Assembly (NCBI GenBank): GCA_019802505.1
Contig: JAFMOC010000518.1
Span: 302,501-366,500, forward strand
Origin: Corydoras sp. C115
Taxonomy: Eukaryota > Chordata > Actinopteri > Siluriformes > Callichthyidae
Direction: 5' to 3'
DNA length: 64,000 nucleotides
This document shows, piece after piece, positions 13,156 to 22,799 of the stretch (positions are counted from its first letter, which is position 1; the number at the start of each line of letters is the position of its first letter). Below the pieces are notes generated by a model. It did not search any database. It was not told the DNA's origin and saw only the letters and a list, made by a program, of their open reading frames with translations. The position numbers and the translations under genes were made by a program.

Positions 13156-16100
13156 CCCCCCCACACATACACACACACATTAATACAGTTTATACACACA
13201 GTACTGTACCCCCCCCACACACACCACACATAAACACACAGTTTATACACCCCTATCTACACCCCCACACACACCCACACACACAAATATTAATACAGTT
13301 TACACACAGAACTGTACCCCCCCACAAACACACACCTGCACTGCGTTATTAATACACACACACCCCTGCCTACACACACACAAATATTAATACAGTTTAC
13401 AGACACAGTACTGTACCCCCCCCCCCCCTGACTACCACACACACACACACACCCTACCTACACACACACATGAATACAAACACACAGTACCTACCTACCT
13501 GCACATAACACACACACACACACACACACACACCCACATATACACACACATACCCACACACACACATTAATACAGTTTATACACACAGTACTGTACCCCA
13601 CACACACACACACACACACACACACATAAACACACACACACACCCCTACCTACACACACACACACACAAATATTAATACAGTTTACACACAGTACTGTAG
13701 CCCCCCCCCCCCCGACACACACACCCTTACCTACATATACACATGAACATAAACACACACACCTCTACCTGCACACACACACACACACACACACACATAC
13801 ATACACACAGTACTGTACCCCCCACACACATAAACACCCCCCCCCACACACACACACACCTGCACTGCGTTATTAATACACAATCCATATGCTATAATAA
13901 CATGAATGTAAATGTGTTCCGCGTCTCTTTGATCGTGATGTTGTATATTATTTATTATATTATGTTATTTATTGTGTCATTTCTGTTCTATAATCGTTTA
14001 TGAAATGCCAGTTAATGATCGCTCATTCTCATCTCACTGTCAGACTGTATAACACTCTCTTTAATGTAACGCTGTATTATATTATATTATTATTATTATA
14101 TTATTATTATTATATTATAATTTAAATGGAGTGCAGACTTTCTCTCACATCTCGAATCTTTTCCGAAGCGACTGAGTAAAAAACCCTCGCAGTTTCCTCA
14201 GAACTATCGTCCTCTGTAACTCCGGACTCGTTGATATGTCCGTCCGCCATCGTGAAGACAGATTAACAGATTAAATTAACAGATTAAATTAACAGATTTT
14301 AATTAACAGATTAAATTAATTAAAACTCAGATCTTTATTTCATTTATTAACACCGCTTCCATCTGCCGTTCGCCATAGCGGCGTGCGCATGCGCACTTAG
14401 CACAGGCCCGTCGGAACGACGACACGGAATAGGGGAGTGCGAATGGCGTGATAAAAATATTGACGTGTTATCGAAGTTATGTAAACGCGGTGTATCTATT
14501 TCTATTAAGTAATGATAAAAATATATACACCTGTATTTGGTTGTGTCACCTAATATTGTCTGAAAACTGATATAGACAGGCAGACTCACGACCCCTTGTG
14601 ATGCGGGATGGTTCAGGCCACACGTCACCAATAACAGAATGCCACAGTGCCGCGTCACACGAGTTAGAACGCGTTAAGGCGCATGCGCAGTAGAGCACTC
14701 TCAGTACGTGGTAGAGCTGTGCGATACCAAAAATTTTGGTATCGAACCAATATCGCGATATTCGATACCGATACTTTTTAATATTTAAGATTCATTGATC
14801 CAAAAGACCTAGTATAGAATTTCGCCAAACATTATAGGTGACAACAAAATAATGTATCCCAATCAACATCTTTGTTTAGAAACAATGGAACAGTAATAAA
14901 ACAAAGATTGCTTTAACGTGAGGAAAATATATATTTTTGAAGTACAAAAGGAGAAACGACAATACGAATATAAAGTAAAAATGCTCCCCTCACTAGACAG
15001 TTTTTTCTTTCTTTGTTTCTTTTTTTAAATAGAATTGTTCTTAGGCAAAACAATAAAAAAGGAATTTTCACACACAAAAAACTTGAGTATCGATCTTTTT
15101 ACGCAAGTATTGTTCAATACCGATACCAGCATTGGTATCGATATTATTGATATTTGTATCGATCCGCACAGCTCTAGTACGTGGAGGTTATAGTTGTTTT
15201 TATGTCGGAAAACGTTCCTGTTGTTTTTTTATTATAAAAACGTTCCTGTTGTTTTTTATTATAAACCTAATTTAAAGAAACAATATACATCTAAAACATA
15301 AGATTTTATTTAAATAGATTTTAGTGTATAGCCTGCGCATAAATAATAAAGTTATTTAAAAAATAATACATTCAATTCCCATAAACAGACTGATGTTATA
15401 ACGTTAATAAACCTAAAGAAATGCATTCCTGAATGTGCTTAGATTTTCCAATAAAAAAGGAAGTAAAGATCAGATAAGATCAGAGGATCGTGTCCTCTCA
15501 CCTGATTTACGGTGTCTTTCAGGTCAGCACTCACATTGACCACGAACATGAAGACCTCAGATGTAAAATCAGCAACAAAGATCACATACGAACGGAGATC
15601 CTCTGTTAACAAACAATATTTAAGAGTCAGAAATAATGTACACAGGCATATTTCTTAGAAAATATAATTAAGCCTTTTCTTATTTCTATTTTCAAAAACG
15701 ATGTACCTGAATTAAATGCTTAAAATAGTTTATTTATCATTTGATTTTTATATAAATGTATTTAATGCATAAGTGATTTTTTAAATATTTACCATTTTCA
15801 GGTTCCTCTGGTTCCTCAGAGCCTCTGGAGTGAGTGGTTACAGAAGATTCGTCTATTTTGTTCTCAGACTCAACTGTGTTTCCATTTAAAATTTGTTCTA
15901 ATGCAACTGTTCTATCATCTGCAGCTTCGGGTTCTGAGGATGGATCCACAAACTCCTGAGTATCTGTTACTGTAGAGAAGTTCTCCATTTTGTGATCTTG
16001 ATCTTTGTCGTTCTCTGGGGTTGATGTCTCATCTTTGGATTCCACGCAGTTTTCATCAAAACACTCCGTAATGGGATCTGTCAAGAGACGTGTACACGAG

Positions 16101-19100
16101 CATGAAGAGAGCAACATTTTCTGGAAGTCTGAAGTCCTGAAATTCAGGATATTTAAATTATTAAAAAAAAAACATTTGGTCCACTATTAAAGAAAACAAC
16201 ATTATGGGTTATAACACATCCAGACATCAGAACCATAATACAGGTTTGAGGAAATGACACAAATCATTACAGCAACCTGACTCTGAAGCACACAGATAAA
16301 ACCCTGAGACTGAACAGTAAAAAGACTCATTAATCCCATAATCACCTCGCAATCAATCGTTATATTTGTAACATTGCATGATTCTAAGTGCTTTAAACAG
16401 TTTTAATATTAACACAGATTAAAGTTAACAGTGCAGTGTCCTGAAAGTGAATAATATGAATGTAACTGAAACTGAAGGTACATGTTAAAATGCTCCCTGT
16501 GGTTTATAGGACTGTGAGACAAAACAGCGTCCAACATTAATAACATTCCTCTAAAGAAAATGTCTGATATATTATTATAATAATGTTTGTAATTGTGTCT
16601 GTAGCATGAACACAGTCCTTATTTGGAGCGTTGTGAATGTGTCGTTGGGTTTCCCTGCATCTCATTTAAATATATTAGACCCTGATTATTCTGTATTCTT
16701 TGTTTTTTTTGGTTGGAGGGACTCTCTGTCCTTTATGACTCGATGCGTCTCTTAAATTCTTGGCAGCTGCAGATATCAATTACGTACTCAGTCCACAGAT
16801 GTCTTCCTATCACGTCCGATCACGCCATCTTCTTCAGAATCTCTGTTTTTGGATGTCTCTGTGTGAAGACCTCGTACAGATCAGACTGTCGTCTGGGTTT
16901 ATGGTTCACTCTGTTGTTTAATGACATCATCAAATGCTGCATTGTTCTGTCGCAGACGCTCAGGCACATTTTACTCCAGATACATCGGAGTTCCGATGAC
17001 TGTATGTTTCTGTATCCGATTCCCTGCTTTGATCTTCTGGTATCTGAAGCTGTCATGTTTTTCTGTCACGTTCATCCCGAGTGTTAAACTCCACACATCT
17101 TCACAGTCATGCTGATACAGAGCAGGCCTTCCCCAAACTGTTCTTACGTAGTGGAAAGCGTACAGTTGTCCAAAATACGTCTGTATGCTTGATTTTCTCC
17201 ACATGTGTTAACGGGACGGAATAAAACCCATTAAGTGATTAAGAGGCGTGTCTTTATACTTTTGTGTATATAAAGTTCATACTACATGATAATAAACATT
17301 TTCTTTACTTTTTGGTTGTATGATTTTGTGATGTCACTTTAATTGTTTGTATAATTGTTGTAGTAAATGTTTTTCATTAATATTCATAGGATATTATTTT
17401 ATGTCATAGATGTCCAAATTGTCCAAGATGTCCAAATACACATGCTAATTATGTGTATATCCCATAATACTCCCTGTTATTAAGTTACAATTTTGAAGTA
17501 TCAAATTAATTAATAATAAATCATATTTTGGAGGAACAGTGCAGAACTAATCATTAGTGATTGATGGTGGCGATCTGATTGGCGCTAATCAATCAGCTCA
17601 TGCAATAAACAAATCAATCAATAATAATATGATCAGTACCTGCTGCTTTATCTACTGATACTGTGGGTATGACCTTCTCTCTGAGTCCTGCTGAGGTGCG
17701 GTGTGTGTTTTGTAACCACCACTCCTCCTGAACATCTGGACCTGCTCTTCTCAGATGTTCCAGTCTTCGTTGCAGGTCATGGAGCTCGGCTACGTCCTCC
17801 TGACTGAGATACTCAGAGCTCTCAGGTTTGTTATTCAGCCATGATGATGTTTCTCTATCGAAGGACCGCTGAAGATCAGGACCTCTGCCATCGTTGAGAT
17901 GATCTGCTAAGTTTGGATCCATCTGGTGATGAAGCTTCTTACGTTCAGAAGGTTCATCCTGTTTCACACAGCTCTCTTCTCCATCATTACCCATCATGCT
18001 CTGTGTATCAGAGACTTCCTCAGCATTCGGTTCTGCGTCTTCAGTCTGATGGTCTGGTTTGGAGATCAGATCATGAGGTGTAAGATCATCAGCATCAGAT
18101 GTACCTGCTATCAAAGTCTCTAGCTGCTTATCTTCTCCATGAGCCTCTAGAGGTGTAGCCCTTATACTTTCTTTTATTTTATCTTCTGGTGGTGCTGCAT
18201 CTCCACCTTCTTCTAATAAATCCTCCTCTGATGTTGCAGCATCTCCACCTTCTTCTAATAGATCCTCCTCTGATGTTGCAGCAGCTCCACCTTCTTCTAA
18301 TAGATCCTCCTCTAATGCTGGTGCATCTCCACCTTCTTCTAATAGATCCTCCTCTGGTGGTGCAGCATCTCCACCTTCTTCTAATAAATCATTCTCTGGT
18401 GGTGCAGCATCTCCACCTTCTTCTAATAAATCATTCTCTGGTGGTGCAGCATCTCCACCTTCTTCTAATAAATCATTCTCTGGTGGTGCAGCATCTCCAC
18501 CTTCTTCTAATAGATCCTCCTCTGATGCTGATGCATCTCCACCTTCTTCTAATAGATCCTCCTCTGGTGGTGCAGCATCTCCACCTTCTTCTAATAAATC
18601 ATTCTCTGGTGGTGCTGCATCTACACCTTCTTCTAATAAATCCTTCTCTGGTGGTGCAGCATCTCCACCTTCTTCTAATAAATCCTCCTCTGATGTTAGA
18701 GCATCTCCACCTTCTTCTAATAGATCCTTCTCTGATGTTGCAGCATCTCCACCTTCTTCTAATATATCCTCCTCTGGTGGTGCAGCATCTCCACCTTCTT
18801 CTAATAGATCCTCATCTGTTGGTGCAGCATCTCCACCTTCTTCTAATAGATCCTCATCTGTTGGTGAAGCATCTCCACCTTCTTCTAATAGATCCTTCTC
18901 TGATGTTGCAGCATCTACACCTTCTACTAATAGATCCTCCTCTGATGCTGGAGCATCTCCACCTTCTTCTAATAGATCCTCCTCTGATGTTGGAGCATCT
19001 ACACCTTCTTCTAATAGATCCTCCTCTGGTGGTGTTGATCTTCCTTTTTCTTCTATCAGCGTTCCTCTCTCCTCAGTGGACTCCACCCGAGTGCCATCCA

Positions 19101-21990
19101 CCCCTACATTCCTTTCTTCAGAAGACGTGATTTGATTGATGTCCAGTTGTTGATCATCTAAAGCTGGAGCAGACTGAAGCTCGGGGGCGTGTCCTTCTGG
19201 ACTGACAGCTCTGATCTGATTTAGTGTCTCAGTGACTGGACTCTGTGTTTCTTCTTCATCACGCAGGCTTTCAGAGTCTCCTGATGACCTGCTGCTTTCT
19301 GAAGATGGTGTTTGATGAGTTGATGTGATGTTTCCATCATCATCATTATCATCATCATCACCCTCATCCTCATCCTCACTCGTTTCTTCTGCATCGATTC
19401 GATGCCTGATGAGGTCTGGAGACTTTTGTTCATCATATTTTTCTTCTTCAGCTTCATCTTTGTTCTCCTCGTCCGTCATGCTCACTGTTTTCTGCTTGTG
19501 AGTGCTCACAGGATGTGAGATGTTTTCTGAGGGTGTAACCTCTTCAGATAAAGTCTGATTGTCTTCACTCCTGGCTCGTTCCCCATCATGGACCTCCGGA
19601 GTCTGTCCTCCAGGGTCTTTTGGTCCTGCAGGTTGATCTGTGTCTGAGTTAAATGGAGATCTGATTATTGTCGATAGGCTTTTCATGGAAAATGTGAAGG
19701 ACGACACACTTTGATCATCAGGACGTTGGCTCTCAGACTCTGGAAGATCATTTTCATCAGAGGCACCTCTGTAAAAGTTAGTGATGGTCTGATGGACACC
19801 ACTGTACCAGCCTTCAGCGTTCACCTCTTGTTTCTCTTGATTAAGCTCTGTTTCTGTGGTTCCTGTTCTCCTGCTGGTTCTTTCATCGTGGTTTGGATCA
19901 TCAGTCGTATCAGACGTGGCAGCGTTTGCCTCTCCATAGAGGTGTGTGATTTTTTTATAAACACCTCCATACCACCCCACGTCCTGATCATCTGCAGGGT
20001 TCGTGCTCTCGCCGTTTGTTTCTGTTGAAGGTTCTTTCATTTCGGTTGTTCCTGGTGAAGCTCCTGTAGAACCATCACTGTGACTCTCAACATGTTTCTC
20101 AGTGTCAGAGGTGGGTTCTGTACCTCTGTTCTCTGATGTAGCCACAGTGTTGGATACAGAAGGTTCGTTTGGGTCGTGATAGATCTCAGTAATTCCTCTG
20201 TAGACACTACTGAACCAGCTCTCCTCCTTTTCAGATCCCAGGTTCCTTTCTCCAGCAGACTGCTGATCTTCTTCATGAGATGGTGGGTTCTCATCAGTGT
20301 GTGAGGTCTGATGTGACACAGCGGGTTCAGGTTCTGTCTTTATTCCCTCTTTGACTTTTGATGTGACATCAGTATCATCTCTATAAAGGCTGGTGAAGCT
20401 GTGATAGACACCTCCGTACCATGTTCCACTCTCACCTGAGGAGCTCTCACCATGAAGTCGTGAGCTTCCATCGTGAGCTGGTTCCTCAGCTTCTATTCCG
20501 TTCCTGAGTCTCATCCTGGTCTGTGCCTCGGTGGAACCTCTGTTATCTTCTGTTACGAGTTCGTCCTCTGAGTCCGAACCCGAGGTCAGCTCGTCCACAT
20601 TCCCTTTAACATCCAGGGTCGGTTCTCTGGTTCTGAACTCTGGTTCTGAGGATCCGCTCTGCTCTGATTGGCTCTGCTGCTTCCCTTCAATAAAGACACT
20701 TTGTTCATCTGATTTTAATCTGATCCCATCAGCGAGTTCTCTTTTACCTAATGCTTCAAACTCTTCCTCCTGGAGCTGGAGCTGGAGCTGGCTCTCGATG
20801 ATGGAACCGAATGCATCAGTGCAGAGGAAATCTGTTCTCTGAAACAAATCACAACTTTAACCATAAATCACAACGTGGAGAACTTCAAATAAACCCAAGC
20901 TGAACCTTCACCTTCAAATAAAACATTTAATACAACAAAAAAATTAAACAAGTGTTTGATTAAAAATGCTACTTTAATATTAATTCATTCATTATCTTCT
21001 GCTTTCTCCTCTATTAGGGTCGCGGTGGGGTTCTCCATGCCCATCCAGGGGAGCATGCTTCAGGTGCTGGGCAGATACACCCAGGACAGGGGGGCAATCT
21101 ATCACTGGGCACTCGCTCACTCACACACACACACTCTATATGGGGCAATTTGGAGAACTCAATTGACTTGATCCATGTTTTTGGACTGTGGGAGGAAACC
21201 GGAGAACCCGGAGGAAACCCACGCAGACATGGGGAGAACATGCAAACTCCACCCAGATAGGGATTTGAACCGGGAATCCCTAGTGCTGAGAGGAGAACAT
21301 GCTAAACCACTAAGCCACCGTGCCACCCTTGCTACTTTTATATTCTATGTTTTATTAAAACATTGTTTTACATTAATGTGTTTATTCTTTATTATAAACA
21401 TTTAAATGTCATTTTTATGAAACGTTATGAATTCAGTGAGTTAGTGATGAATTTTAATGCTTTAGTTTCTGTTAAATATAAATGTAATGTTTAAATTCCC
21501 ACCTGAGTCGGCATTTCAATTTCTCTGCTTTCATCGATGAAAACCTCATCGATCCTCACGGCTTCTCGGGGGAAATATCCAAACTGTGTCCCTATCTGAG
21601 AGACAGTCTCTGAGCTTTACATCACAATAACAAATTTAAAATAGAAATAAAGTCAACTTCTTACGCTCCCGGCCCAGAGGTGGCGCCCCCTCCTGCTCAG
21701 TTTGTGGTACACTTCAATCATGTCTCCTTTTTTCAGGGTGAGAAACCTGCAGTCTGCAGCAGGATGATCTCTCAGAGCCTGAACTCGACTCATCATGCCT
21801 TCAGCAGGACAACAGACACCGAGCTGAGGTTCCACTCACAAACATCATGACGTTCTTTAAATCAGCTCAATGATCTCCTACCTGCACATGCTGCATCTCC
21901 ACACCTTTTATAATCAGACATCAGTCCTGAGGTCTGCAGAGCACAGCTGAGGATCAACATCACACACAAACGGCTGTGTCCAGACAACAT
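5323..21990 (-). CDS. mia2: MIA SH3 domain ER export factor 2 (MIA2/cTAGE5/TALI), full-length
   Basis: ER-exit-site cargo receptor of the TANGO1 family: the luminal MIA/SH3-like domain and cytosolic coiled coil plus proline-rich tail help export large cargo and, in mammals, bind Sec12 and Sec23/24. Coding exons, 5' to 3': 21990-21882, 21798-21665, 21595-21503, 20838-17640, 16077-15793, 15602-15502, 12702-12571, 12351-12330, 12017-11929, 11416-11345, 10975-10865, 10758-10687, 10608-10504, 10412-10290, 10187-10100, 9968-9922, 9810-9720, 9557-9419, 9322-9221, 9128-9068, 8909-8874, 8361-8294, 7591-7512, 7395-7261, 7183-7079, 6965-6873, 6074-6022, 5721-5565, 5492-5323. They total 6072 nt (2023 residues). 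Signal peptide is about 1-23; SH3 cysteines are C30, C35, C53, C118; the membrane helix is near 1327-1348; the coiled coil is about 1360-1730; the proline-rich region is about 1790-2023. WAGS, FGYFPREAV, KAHDNW and SPYGPSPL match MIA2 rather than MIA3. Much longer than human MIA2 (about 1400) because of the luminal exon. Confidence 0.93.
5722..5801. repeat. (CA)n microsatellite at the mia2 exon 28 acceptor
   Basis: About 75 bases of nearly pure CA on the + strand. On the transcribed strand it is (GT)n ending in TTACAG, which forms the 3' splice site of exon 28. Confidence 0.9.
6121..6852. repeat. 12-14 bp minisatellite filling mia2 intron 26
   Basis: About 55-60 copies of GGTCATGATGGA, with GGGGTCATGATGGA and GCTTATGATGGA variants. 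The array occupies nearly all of the intron between exons 26 and 27 (6075-6872) and ends about 20 bases from the exon 26 donor. It generates spurious MMEVMMEV frames. Confidence 0.95.
7632..7690. repeat. (GT)n microsatellite in mia2 intron 22
   Basis: About 48 bases of pure GT on the + strand between exon 23 and the adjacent GACTGGTG minisatellite. Confidence 0.9.
7750..8243. repeat. GACTGGTG/GACTGTG minisatellite in mia2 intron 22
   Basis: About 490 bases of interspersed 9 bp (GACTGGTGG) and 6 bp (GACTGT) units, with GACCGGTGG and GGTCCTGTG variants. It lacks stops in several frames on both strands, so long artificial frames appear (for example the Ser/Pro/His-rich one on the minus strand). 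Confidence 0.93.
8430..8697 (-). mobile_element. DANA/Mermaid-like SINE, 5' head present, in mia2 intron 21
   Basis: The + strand ends in the reverse complement of the tRNA-like head (GGTGGCACGGTGGCTTAGTG), so the element is on the minus strand. Internal landmarks are the GGGGAGAACATG block, the CAATTTGGAGAACTC block, and CCCAGGACAGG before a G-run tail. A (CA)n tract interrupts the middle. Confidence 0.8.
8800..9060. repeat. (CA)n tracts and poly-G in mia2 intron 20
   Basis: Two (CA)n runs (8800-8834 and 8967-9038) and a G-run (about 9049-9060) flank exon 21 (8874-8909), leaving a 36 nt exon between large simple repeats. Confidence 0.85.
10442..10486. repeat. (CA)n/poly-C in mia2 intron 13
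   Basis: CA and C runs between exons 13 and 14. A (GATT)n run at about 10062-10096 lies just beyond exon 15's donor. Confidence 0.8.
11602..11824 (+). mobile_element. tRNA-derived SINE with L2-type tail, copy 1 (mia2 intron 9)
   Basis: The tRNA-like head shows an A-box-like GCTCAGTGGTTCGG and a B-box GGTTCAAATCC. The body reads GCAGGGGGCGCTGTG, and the tail TAAGTCGCTTTGGATAAAAG followed by (AATGT)-type repeats. The tail matches the 3' end of the L2-type LINE fragment at 59.6-60.2 kb, as expected if L2 machinery mobilised it. Confidence 0.85.
12061..12321. repeat. 19 bp minisatellite in mia2 intron 8
   Basis: About 13 nearly perfect copies of CAGATCAGACTTAAAGATT occupy most of the 312-base intron between exon 8 (12351-12330) and exon 9. 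Confidence 0.95.
12571..12702 (-). other. mia2: mia2 exon 7: membrane-spanning exon
   Basis: Encodes MRPGPDLYGMPWEVVIITAV then LGSFSVLLFTCRFF, matching the human MRPDSNLYGFPWELVICAAV region. It is phase 0 at both ends, so it can be spliced to either exon 6 or the alternative first exon. The basic residues after the helix (IKSRLY in exon 8) place the coiled coil on the cytosolic side. Confidence 0.9.
12815..13870. repeat. Complex CA-rich array with repeated ACAGTACTGTACCCC units (mia2 intron 6)
   Basis: About 11 irregular units, each made of (CA)n, TTAATACAGTTTATA, ACAGTACTGTACC and a C-run, with variable spacing and a (TA)n tract at about 13114-13153. The 10-12 base core ACAGTACTGT is a palindrome. 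No gene is present. Confidence 0.85.
14149..14250 (-). CDS. mia2: Alternative first coding exon of mia2 (short cTAGE5-like isoform)
   Basis: An ATG with A at -3 and G at +4 opens a 34-codon frame beginning MADGHINESGVTEDDSSEE. It ends at GAT/GTGAGAG in phase 0, exactly the phase needed to join exon 7 (VMMSLPDNMRP). Human MIA2 also has a promoter within the gene giving cTAGE5 isoforms with a short unique N-terminus before the same residues (VVAALPEGMRP). Exons 7-29 plus this one give 2253 nt, a 750-residue protein close to human cTAGE5 (about 800). It would lack the SH3 domain and luminal exon. Transcript support is not visible here. Confidence 0.7.
14384..14689 (-). promoter_or_regulatory. 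mia2: Candidate internal mia2 promoter with two NRF1-type palindromes
   Basis: Two NRF1-like motifs, TGCGCATGCGCA at 14384-14395 and GCGCATGCGCA at 14679-14689, lie upstream of the alternative first exon in the direction of transcription, in locally CG-richer DNA. A hAT-type MITE begins just beyond the second one. A short upstream reading frame (14376-14347, ten codons with stop) would be in the 5' UTR if transcription starts before 14376. Confidence 0.5.
14712..15176. mobile_element. hAT-type MITE, complete, with 8 bp target duplication
   Basis: A 465 bp element with terminal inverted repeats TAGAGCTGTGCG / CGCACAGCTCTA extending into matching GATACCAA and TATCGAT-type sequence. It is flanked by an exact 8 bp duplication GTACGTGG at 14704-14711 and 15177-15184. 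The 8 bp duplication indicates hAT. No transposase frame is present. It lies in mia2 intron 6, just upstream of the proposed internal promoter. Confidence 0.9.
15196..15263. repeat. Short tandem duplication
   Basis: A segment reading AACGTTCCTGTTGTTTTTTT and ending TTATTATAAA is present twice in tandem, with period about 32 bases. Confidence 0.7.
15502..16077 (-). other. mia2: mia2 exons 5-6: luminal stem and hydrophobic pre-membrane segment
   Basis: Exon 5 (16077-15793) continues the acidic luminal stem. Exon 6 (15602-15502) encodes RSYVIFVADFTSEVFMFVV, a hydrophobic stretch just before the membrane exon. In TANGO1-family proteins a hydrophobic segment on the luminal side is thought to insert part-way into the membrane, and this could be the equivalent. 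Phases 1, 1 and 0 close correctly with exons 4 and 7. Confidence 0.8.
16100..17079. other. mia2 intron 4, unique AT-rich part
   Basis: No exon, tandem repeat or clear transposon recognised. Frames on both strands at 16713-17115 overlap each other and have no recognisable domain. Confidence 0.5.
17080..17285. mobile_element. Decayed non-autonomous DNA transposon fragment (mia2 intron 4)
   Basis: Contains AGTTAAACTCCAC-like sequence, GGCCTTCCCCAAACTGTT, a TTGTCCAAAATA block, and an end reading GGCGTGTCTTTATACTTTTG. I recognise these as parts of a teleost interspersed DNA element whose end is typically GTGTCCACATACTTTTG. A similar piece is at 43550-43640. No intact ends or target duplication were found. 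Confidence 0.55.
17640..20838 (-). other. mia2: mia2 exon 4: giant acidic luminal exon
   Basis: A single 3199 nt exon encoding about 1066 residues, nearly all predicted disordered and acidic. It holds four spaced aromatic motifs, W(Y/F)(G/S)(S/G)V(Y/H) followed by a TxxY-like segment, at about residues 252, 320, 401 and 456. Human MIA2 has related GWFGG motifs. Next come a DE-rich run and then 20 copies of a 14-residue repeat. The exon ends in phase 1 at GCAG/GTAC. It lies between the SH3 domain and the membrane segment, so it is on the ER-lumen side. Confidence 0.85.
18193..19032 (-). repeat. Coding minisatellite: 20 x 42 bp (14-residue acidic repeat) in mia2
   Basis: Twenty contiguous 42 bp units encode the pattern (PP/TS)EEDLLEEGGDAA with variants such as PPENDLLEEGGDAA and PTDEDLLEEGGDAA. 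The array stays exactly in frame throughout. Changes cluster at the first four and last positions, while DLLEEGG is almost invariant. The opposite strand also stays open over the array, which produces a spurious leucine/histidine-rich frame on the plus strand. Confidence 0.95.
20983..21329 (-). mobile_element. DANA/Mermaid-like SINE (mia2 intron 3)
   Basis: Near full length on the minus strand. The head (reverse of GCCACCGTGCCACCC) is near 21328 and the tail near 20990 includes ATTCATTCATTATCTTCTGC. All internal blocks are present, including CCCAGGACAGGGGGGCAATC. Confidence 0.88.
21503..21990 (-). other. mia2: mia2 exons 1-3: signal peptide and MIA SH3-like domain
   Basis: Exon 1 opens with a hydrophobic leader (residues about 8-20) and reaches DYKRCGDAAC. 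Exon 2 starts at 21798, because that acceptor joins GMMSRVQALRD to the first exon in register with the MIA family. It carries DCRFLTLKKGD and the WAGS motif. Exon 3 carries FGYFPREAVRIDEVF. The fourth conserved cysteine (DFLC) is at the start of exon 4. The start codon has A at -3. An alternative upstream acceptor at about 21821 would insert residues that break family alignment. Confidence 0.88.
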
Positions 21991-22000
21991 GATGCTCCAG

Positions 22001-22257
22001 GATCAGAGACAGATCCAGGATCAGAGACGGGTCCAGGATCAGAGACAGATCCAGGATCAGAGATGGGTCCAGGATCAGAAACGGGTCCAGGATCAGAGAC
22101 AGATCCAGGATCAGAGACGGGTCCAGGATCAGAGACAGATCCAGGATCAGAGACAGATCCAGGATCAGAGACGGGTCCAGGATCAGAAACGGGTCCAGGA
22201 TTAGAGACAGATCCAGGATCAGAGACGGGTCCAGGATCAGAGACGGGTCCTGGATCA
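22001..22257. repeat. 18 bp minisatellite directly upstream of the mia2 start codon
   Basis: About 14 copies of GATCAGAGACAGATCCAG / GATCAGAGACGGGTCCAG. It begins 11 bases 5' of the mia2 ATG (21990), so it is either the 5' UTR or the core promoter region. The minus-strand unit has no ATG and would not create upstream starts. Confidence 0.93.
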
Positions 22258-22511
22258 GTTTTAGGTTCAGCTGGCTTTCTGTGTGACTGAATCCATTTCT
22301 GCGTGCGAGTGGGTGAGGGATCGACAGTGATTGAGGACGAGGTCAGTTCTGAGAGAGCAGAGTGGACTAGAGGTCATAAACAGTAAATCATTAACAGAAG
22401 CACCTCTCTGTCTCTCTCTCTCTCTCTCTCTTCAACCAGCACATCTCTCTCTCTCTGTCTCTCAGCACCTCTCTCTCTCTCTCTCTGTCTCTCAGCACCT
22501 CTCTCTCTCTC

Positions 22512-22554
<43 letters not shown>

Positions 22555-22684
22555 GCAGCTCTCTCTCTCAGACCTTCATCATTTATCTCATTTAAATTTA
22601 CACTCTTTAACACTGACATAGTCCCATATTCTCATTACATATTTGCACCTTCACATATATGATGTTACAGAAAGGAAAAATTAC

Positions 22685-22726
<42 letters not shown>

Positions 22727-22734
22727 ACACACAC

Positions 22735-22799
<65 letters not shown>

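Noticed and set aside
16713..17204. Overlapping frames on both strands in mia2 intron 4
   Set aside because: No recognisable domain; the right part overlaps a decayed DNA transposon, and exon 4 to exon 5 phases close without it.
18189..19130. 313-codon + strand frame with a Leu/His repeat
   Set aside because: Antisense shadow of the 14-residue acidic repeat in mia2 exon 4.
21976..22290. + strand frame with GPGSETDPGSET repeats
   Set aside because: Translation of the 18 bp minisatellite upstream of mia2, no flanking coding sequence.
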